Shown here: piece by piece, positions 25,733 through 30,616 of the stretch
Layout: every line of letters starts with the position of its first letter
Numbering within the stretch: position 1 is the first letter of the stretch
NCBI GenBank assembly: GCA_023091735.1
Contig: JALKBU010000617.1
Span: 1-30,616, forward strand
From: Trichomonas tenax
Lineage: Eukaryota > Parabasalia > Trichomonadida > Trichomonadidae
Length of the DNA stretch: 30,616 bases
Direction: 5' to 3'
Notes under the pieces: generated by a model
The model's database searches: none
The model's input: only the letters and a program-made list of their open reading frames with translations
Told to the model about the DNA's origin: nothing
Made by a program: the position numbers and the translations under genes

Positions 25733-26146
25733 ATGGATTTCAATGACACACAAATTCAAAGCTATTCGCCAGTGATTAAAAACCAAACTCTAAGTTATTA
25801 TCAGACAATAATAATATTCAATTTTCACTTATCAGTACTTTGTAATTAGTCATTATGCGGAGTAGCAATCCCCATTTTAAAAGAAAATATGATTCATGTC
25901 GTTAAAAAATTATTCTCGATAAATATATTGATTAAAGCTAACGATAAACAGATTGTGCAACATTACATTTTTCGAATGCGAGATGAATGGATGTATAAAA
26001 ACTAGTATCAATCGTTAGTAAATTAACAATCGCAAAATATTTTGTTCAAAATCAAGCGAGAATACTATAGTCTGACCATTGATGCATCAAAAAACTCAGT
26101 AATTGAAGTGATTGCAAGTGCTATAATCATTCCAATTTTCGTCTAA
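25733..26146 (+). pseudogene. Possible decayed gene with in-frame stops only
   Basis: ATG 25733 opens MDFNDTQIQSYSPVIKNQTL; the same frame continues for 138 codons, interrupted by TAG at 25847, TAG at 26003 and TAA at about 26024, to TAA at 26144. The segments between (GVAIPILKENMIHVVKKLF; RMRDEWMYKN; REYYSLTIDASKNSVIEVIA) have protein-like composition. The frame never shifts, unlike in the other pseudogenes here. No family is recognised. In DNA this AT-rich, stop-sparse frames also arise by chance, so the call is weak. Confidence 0.3.
26127..26140 (+). promoter_or_regulatory. TCA initiator candidate for the 172-residue protein
   Basis: TCATTCCAATTTTC, with the A at 26129, matches the trichomonad initiator but lies 54 bases before ATG 26183, farther than usual. 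Confidence 0.3.
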
Positions 26147-26182
26147 AACAGAGTTTGTCGTTGTATACAACATTTAAAAATA

Positions 26183-26701
26183 ATGAATCTCAACTCATCA
26201 AAACGTGGTTTGATGAGCAACTCTCCGATCGTTCCATCAGTCGAAGGACCACTTACGCAGACGCGGCTATCGCTGAACAACGCCATTGTCGCTGCAAAAG
26301 ATTGTGTTGTTCCACATCAGACGAAATTGAACGAGACACAAATATTACTAGAAGACGCAGCAGCTCTACAGTCGGCTGCGAACAGGTTTAACGAAGCTGT
26401 TTGCAATTTTAATGCAAAGAGACACCATAAATATTACGATCAGCTCGTAGAAACGAACAACTCACTCGAATCCGCGTTAGGAGCGTTCAGCGACTTCACA
26501 AAATCGGTAAATTCGACACGTTCTTCAGCAATCAAAAATATTTTGAAAAGTTCGACGACATTTCTGCCAACAGTTGTTTTCTGGTTCTTCGAATACCTTA
26601 AACCAGAGATAAAACCAATAGTCAAACCAAAGGTTGTGATTGATCCACTCTCAACCGAAGTTTGGAAGATTTATCAATCTTTAATCAATTATTCATGCTA
26701 A
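26183..26701 (+). CDS. Hypothetical 172-residue helical protein
   Basis: An intact frame whose base composition is clearly richer in GC and in C/G third positions than the flanks, which supports real coding. The N-terminus is Ser/Asn/Thr-rich (MNLNSSKRGLMSNSPIVPS). Residues about 28-120 are alpha-helical with alanine- and asparagine-rich heptads (LLEDAAALQSAANRFNEAV, NNSLESALGAFSDFTKSV). A short hydrophobic patch (FLPTVVFWFFEYL, about 130-142) may be a membrane-contact or buried helix, followed by a lysine/proline-rich segment (KPEIKPIVKPKVV). No family is recognised. Confidence 0.65.
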   Translation: MNLNSSKRGLMSNSPIVPSVEGPLTQTRLSLNNAIVAAKDCVVPHQTKLNETQILLEDAAALQSAANRFNEAVCNFNAKRHHKYYDQLVETNNSLESALGAFSDFTKSVNSTRSSAIKNILKSSTTFLPTVVFWFFEYLKPEIKPIVKPKVVIDPLSTEVWKIYQSLINYSC

Positions 26702-26955
26702 TTATGCCCGCTGTTTGTACCTAAAAGACTTTATGTATTACAAAGTACCGCATTTTTATCTCATTGTTCGGTTATATTATTTTGATTTCTTTATTCATTA
26801 ATTACAAACGCTACAACATATAGGCAATCGATAGCCAAGAGATCGTTGCTACTAATCACATATCAATTCAAATAATTTTCTAATATGCTATTTTATTTTA
26901 GAGAATCGGATTTATATGACACATATAGGATAACGGTTATATTTAGAATAGATAA
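26702..26955. other. AT-rich spacer
   Basis: The 3' flank of the preceding gene; nothing recognised. Confidence 0.4.
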
Positions 26956-27393
26956 TGCAAAATATTTTTTCACAATATTATAACAATTCATATTAATGCT
27001 TCCACCACTATTACTAGTAAATTACTGCCGATTCCAAATGATAGAATGACTCAATATAGTATAATAAATACAAATAAAGAAAAAGCTTTGTTTTATAGAA
27101 AACTTGCCATACCTTTGACTCATAATGAAGGCAGAAGTATAACAGAGACTATAAAGAAGCTTTGTTTCACATAAAATTATCAAAATATTTTATTAAAATT
27201 CACGTATTCAAAATGTAGATTTGGAATTAGCTTTGCAAAGTTTGGTATTGGTTGTTGGTTGAACCGAGAAGGCTCCTGTATGGATATTATTGGAGTTTTA
27301 AGTTAGGAAAAATGAAAATAGGGTCTATACACGTTATGCAGGGGCACAAAATTAGAGGATAACGAAGTTGTTGAATATTTTAGTGTAGAGTGA
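26956..27393 (+). pseudogene. Possible decayed gene upstream of the U-box-like gene
   Basis: One plus-strand frame reads as protein for 145 codons: SKLLPIPNDRMTQYSIINTN, RKLAIPLTHNEGRSITETIK, then TAA 27172, FGISFAKFGIGCWLNREGSC, TAG 27304, TGA 27313, TAG 27319, and RGTKLEDNEVVEYFSVE, to TGA 27391. No frameshift is needed. The last TGA overlaps the ATG of the next gene (TGATG). No family is recognised, and chance is possible. Confidence 0.3.
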
Positions 27394-28316
27394 TGACAAA
27401 GGCAAAACCAATTCTAGAGTACAATGATGTTATGCCTTTCATACCCTCATTCGAAGAAATTGAGCCAGAATTCGCAAGAAATTATGCAAAAGAGCGAAAA
27501 GTCAAGCAATACCAGAATTATGTCAACCAAATCAATTCACATCGCGACGAGTTGTTGGAAATATGGCCAGATGCAACACCGCTACAGTTATTTTTTGGAC
27601 TTGTCGATTCGGCCGATATAGCGCAGTTTAAGGAAAATCTTGGCAGTGTATTCGAATACAGGCAGAAAATAATTAGAGATACCGATATAAAACTACGCGA
27701 GATTGGTCAAGTTGATGAGATTTCTTCTTCTGTAAGTTTCATGATTCCAGAAGAGAAAAGAGTTGATGATATCATCGCAAGTTGGTCAGCTGAAGTCAAA
27801 GAAAGAATCATTCACCTCTATAAAGACTTCTGGGAGGATACATCGAAAGAAGAGTTTTCTAGAAAGATTGGATACTCAATTGACCTCTGCAACAAGATAA
27901 AAGAAAGACTGGAAAAAGATGAAGACTATAACAAAGAAAAACCACAACATCTCACTAAAAAAGATTCGAAAATGATAAAAGCACTTCCTTTAACGGGAAT
28001 CACATTCGTTAGGAATGGAAAGAAGTACAGAATTGGAAAAGGACTCCATGATCTAAGTGAAAATCCTCTAAATCCGCTCCATGGCGTTCCTGATCCTTTA
28101 ACAGAAAAAGAAATGTGTTTCCCAATGATTTGCCCACAATTTTACGTTCTTGATCGCTCAACATGGGTGAAAATCATTACAGAAAAGCACGAACACCCTT
28201 ATTTGGGAACTCACATGGGAACAAAACGAGATTTGATACCTCTTACTATAGACAATTTTGGAGAATACAAACACAAGATTCGAAATATTGATCTAGAAAA
28301 GTATGGTCTGCTTTAA
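27393..28316 (+). CDS. Protein with a degenerate U-box-like C-terminal domain
   Basis: A 307-residue protein. Residues 1-190 are charged and helical (FARNYAKERKVKQYQNYVNQ; EVKERIIHLYKDFWEDTSKE; IGYSIDLCNKIKERLEKDED). Residues about 230-290 follow the U-box pattern: PDPLTEKEM...FPMICPQFYVLDRSTW, then PYLGTHMGTKRDLIPLTIDN, with the D/P-L-T, P-x-x-x-P, V-x-D-R and final L-I-P-x-T positions. U-boxes bind ubiquitin-conjugating enzymes, so a ubiquitin-ligase role is plausible, but the match is weak and there are no ARM, TPR or WD40 partners. The frame also opens at a GTG at 27390; ATG 27393 is the start used here. No TCA initiator is seen within 50 bases upstream, which is unusual for this window. 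Confidence 0.65.
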   Translation: MTKAKPILEYNDVMPFIPSFEEIEPEFARNYAKERKVKQYQNYVNQINSHRDELLEIWPDATPLQLFFGLVDSADIAQFKENLGSVFEYRQKIIRDTDIKLREIGQVDEISSSVSFMIPEEKRVDDIIASWSAEVKERIIHLYKDFWEDTSKEEFSRKIGYSIDLCNKIKERLEKDEDYNKEKPQHLTKKDSKMIKALPLTGITFVRNGKKYRIGKGLHDLSENPLNPLHGVPDPLTEKEMCFPMICPQFYVLDRSTWVKIITEKHEHPYLGTHMGTKRDLIPLTIDNFGEYKHKIRNIDLEKYGLL

Positions 28317-29151
28317 GAAATTTTTCTTCTTAATAGATTAACGAAAATTGATTGATCTAATTTCGATGATTCAATTTTAATTTTCATGCATTTTCATTTA
28401 TGATAACAATATTTTGATCAAGAATATATGAAAAAATCAAGAGAAAGAGATTTGGAGCAGTTTAGTTACTTACAGTTTATTACAATTTTATTACGCATTA
28501 TCATGTATTTTGTTTATATGGAATTATATTTTAAATATTATTGGAAAATATTTGAAATCCAAGACTATTTTGACAGCACCATTTTATAACTTTTTATGAT
28601 TAATCCAAATACCATTTGTACTGGATAATTTATAAGAATTTTGCCAACAAAATATTAAAACTAAAATCTTTGTTTTCCATCAAAAACGAGATTAGATTTG
28701 GATAATCAGCAGTTTGGTGGTATCGTTACTGAATTCGATGGATAAATGAAAATATTATTTTGGTAATTTTTGATATTCAAAGTACAACACATATAGGCTC
28801 AGGGATATCTAAACATAAACTCCCTTGACTAGAATGTAATATGATTTTATATGGACAAATAAAAAATGTGAAAGTTGGGTGTCACAGTCTATGCGATAAT
28901 AATAGACTCATGGAGGTATAAATATACGTAAAGAGTTGGTTGTTTAGTTTCTTTTTATTGAATATATATTTGTTTTTTTTTTCGAAAAAAATCAATGAAA
29001 GCTAGTGAATATACAATGAATGTCCTATCGGAGCCATCGCGCGCGTGATTTGTGCTGTGAATAGCGAAAAATCGGATGTCGGTAGAAAAAATATACGAGA
29101 GTAAACAATTTTTAGTAAAGTAAAAACAGACAGTACACTTTATTTATAATA
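28317..29151. other. AT-rich intergenic region
   Basis: No coding frame of note. It contains a T-run (28972-28982) and a small GC-rich spot (29038-29045, CGCGCGCG-like). Nothing further recognised. Confidence 0.45.
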
Positions 29152-29460
29152 TTATATAGTTTCATGGTTAGTTTCGGTATTATCATTTTGATCGACAAGA
29201 GTTACAGGGATTTTAGGCTTCAACAAGCTTCCGTAGAGCGCGTAGAATAATATAAGCGATGGTGAAATTAAAACGCAGCCGATGAAATATAAAATAATCT
29301 GTAATATGAACGAAAATTCTGTATTCGCGAGGAATAACAGATAAATTCCGGTGATACAGGATAGGATCATGACAATGAACGGCCTGACCATGCTCACGAC
29401 TTCGAGGATCAACATTCTCCGACGTGACGGACTCTCGAAGTCATGTGAAGGACTCTCCAT
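29152..29460 (-). CDS. Small two-helix membrane protein
   Basis: A 102-residue protein with a cytoplasmic-looking N-terminus (MESPSHDFESPSRRR), two hydrophobic segments at about residues 24-46 (VRPFIVMILSCITGIYLLF) and 50-78 (ILQIILYFIGCVLISPSLIL), and a polar, acidic tail (VDQNDNTETNHETI). The layout, with a G-x-x-x-x-x-P motif in the second helix, is reminiscent of the TMEM230/TMEM134 group of vesicle proteins, but similarity is faint. A very good TCA initiator (TCATTAAAAATTA) lies 11 bases before the ATG, which supports expression. Confidence 0.65.
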   Translation of the reverse strand: MESPSHDFESPSRRRMLILEVVSMVRPFIVMILSCITGIYLLFLANTEFSFILQIILYFIGCVLISPSLILFYALYGSLLKPKIPVTLVDQNDNTETNHETI

Positions 29461-29473
29461 TAATTTTTAATGA
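29461..29473 (-). promoter_or_regulatory. TCA initiator of the small membrane-protein gene
   Basis: Minus strand TCATTAAAAATTA, with the likely +1 A at 29471 and an 11-base leader. Confidence 0.55.
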
Positions 29474-30134
29474 AAACAGATTTTCTGATTTTTGCATATA
29501 TTCTTTTTGTTTGTCTTATGGAGCCTATATTCGATAAATCAAGACGGTTTAATTGAAAAAAAATAACGACCATTGAATTCAATTTCTTTGTTCATTTCTT
29601 TTCTTTTTACTGTGATATCTGGTATCTCTAGATATCACAGGGCCCATTTTTGCAACAAAATCATCATTGTTTTTTAGAAATGCTTGCATTTGCGATTTGA
29701 CCGTCGAAATGGTAATGATATCGAGTTATATATCTAAATTCATCGTCAAAACACAGCAATCAGGAAACAAAATTTTTCAATCGATTTTTATGGTCTACTC
29801 AATGTCTATATTCTGATTATAAAATCAAATTCTGAAACAATACTTTTTTATTTTTATTTTTTGAATTTCGCTTGAAAATAACTACAACACAATATTTCAA
29901 TACCAAAAATCAAAGAAAAATGAGAAAAATTTTTCGAAACTTTTTTCTAAGTTTTCTGATACAGCCAGCGAGTGTTATATCTAAAAACACCAAAAACAAG
30001 TGAAAATTCAAAACTATTTGTTTTTGGTATTTTGCAAATTTATGATTTTACTGTAAAAATAAAGGTTTTACACCAACGCGACTGCAAAGATCACAATGTC
30101 AGGAAATCTTTTTGATGTTTTTTTTCTCCATATC
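29474..30134. other. AT-rich spacer containing one hairpin
   Basis: Apart from the inverted repeat at 29610-29640 there is a loose inverted pair, AATACCAAAAA near 29898 and TTTTTGGTATT near 30020. No gene seen. Confidence 0.45.
29610..29640. repeat. 11-base perfect inverted repeat (hairpin)
   Basis: CTGTGATATCT (29610-29620) and AGATATCACAG (29630-29640) with a 9-base loop, followed by GGGCCC (29640-29645). It lies upstream of the small membrane-protein gene by about 150 bases. Confidence 0.65.
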
Positions 30135-30320
30135 TCATGATTTGATCAAAGATTTGAGCTGTAAATCATTAGCCATGTCTAAATATTTAAGATTTTTGGG
30201 ATCATAGTTTTGATAATCTCTTATATTTAGGAATCTCATTCTTCTCTTTAGTATATTTTCCACATCCTTTAAACAGTGTAACATTATTTCAAAGACTAGC
30301 TTATATGATAGTTTATCCAT
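30135..30320 (-). CDS. Possible 61-residue small protein or gene fragment
   Basis: A short intact frame with protein-like composition (MDKLSYKLVFEIMLHCLKDV, RMRFLNIRDYQNYDPKNLKY), preceded by TCAAAGAGG with the A at 30327. It has no recognisable domain. It lies directly beside the repeat array at 30344, so it may be part of, or a casualty of, a mobile element. Confidence 0.35.
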   Translation of the reverse strand: MDKLSYKLVFEIMLHCLKDVENILKRRMRFLNIRDYQNYDPKNLKYLDMANDLQLKSLIKS

Positions 30321-30343
30321 CCTCTTTGAATCAAAATCGAATC

Positions 30344-30411
30344 TGTCACGTAAACATATATTTTAACATGTAAAATAAAATTGTCCTGTAAAAAATAATT
30401 TGTCAAGTAAA
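30344..30411 (+). repeat. Tandem array of four ~19-base units
   Basis: Units start at 30344 (TGTCACGTAAA), 30364 (TAACATGTAAA), 30382 (TGTCCTGTAAA) and 30401 (TGTCAAGTAAA), each followed by A/T-rich filler, with 20, 18 and 19 base spacing. They are variants of the motif found near the ends of the 11.9-12.8 kb element. Confidence 0.65.
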
Positions 30412-30454
30412 ATTAAAAATCTATGGGACTGGGACAAAATAGAACAACGTGCTT

Positions 30455-30540
30455 TTCTGACATGCAACTTATTTTTGACGTGTAAAGTTAGAATGTCAAA
30501 ATAAAGGAAAGTGACATGTTTGCGGGAAAAAATGGAAAAG
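30455..30540. mobile_element. Possible end of a related TIR element
   Basis: Contains TGACGTGTAAA (30476-30486) and AATAAAGGAAAGTGACATGT near 30499, which resembles the outer element's terminus (AATAAAG...AAAGTGACGTGTTT). If it is a terminus, the element lies partly or wholly toward 30344. No matching second end is visible in the window. Confidence 0.35.
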
Positions 30541-30616
30541 TATCAATAGGTTGAAATGGATTGAACTCAATGTTGGAAGCCAAAGAAGACTTCATTATGA
30601 GTAGTTGTGGCCTTAT

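Overview
This window reads as nuclear DNA of an anaerobic protist of the trichomonad group (Parabasalia; Tritrichomonas or Trichomonas is the best guess). The grounds are: AT-rich DNA with single-exon genes on both strands; an ankyrin protein with a trichomonad-type helical N-terminal region; a broken R2R3-type Myb gene of the kind abundant in trichomonads; ordinary eukaryotic proteins (alpha-COP, heterotrimeric G alpha, an importin-7/8-like karyopherin); and a TCA-type initiator 5-50 bases upstream of most start codons, giving very short 5' leaders. I see no spliceosomal intron, no tRNA or rRNA gene, no CRISPR and no bacterial operon signal.

Layout. 1-5.9 kb: an MBL-fold hydrolase, an ankyrin protein, then a broken C2H2/acidic-tail gene ending in a hairpin. 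6.2-10 kb: a small relic and the alpha-COP gene (minus strand). 10-11.7 kb: gene-poor DNA. 11.75-12.85 kb: a nested mobile-element structure: a 104-base foldback, a TIR element carrying a 21-base minisatellite, and a second inverted-repeat element with a short ORF inside it, flanked by an 82-base duplication; 17-base direct repeats enclose the whole. 13.1-13.6 kb: a Myb pseudogene. 14.8-16.3 kb: four small inverted repeats, then a G alpha gene. 16.4-18.9 kb: an 807-residue disordered protein. 19.3-20.4 kb: a seven-helix membrane protein whose stop codon lies in a 26-base palindrome. 20.4-21.6 kb: an ankyrin pseudogene and an unidentified pseudogene. 21.5-22.0 kb: a coiled-coil protein. 22.3-24.9 kb: an importin-like protein. 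25.1-27.4 kb: three possible decayed frames and a 172-residue unknown protein. 27.4-28.3 kb: a protein with a U-box-like C-terminus. 29.1-29.5 kb: a small two-helix membrane protein. 30.1-30.5 kb: a 61-residue ORF and a tandem array of 18-20-base units resembling the mobile-element ends.

The genes are separate transcription units rather than a pathway. Two loose links exist: alpha-COP and the small membrane proteins belong to the secretory system, and the G alpha and the seven-helix protein could be parts of a signalling system, though nothing here proves they interact. The most unusual material is the nested element at 11.75-12.85 kb and the dispersed TTTACAYGTCA motif, which appears both in element-like DNA and close upstream of host genes.
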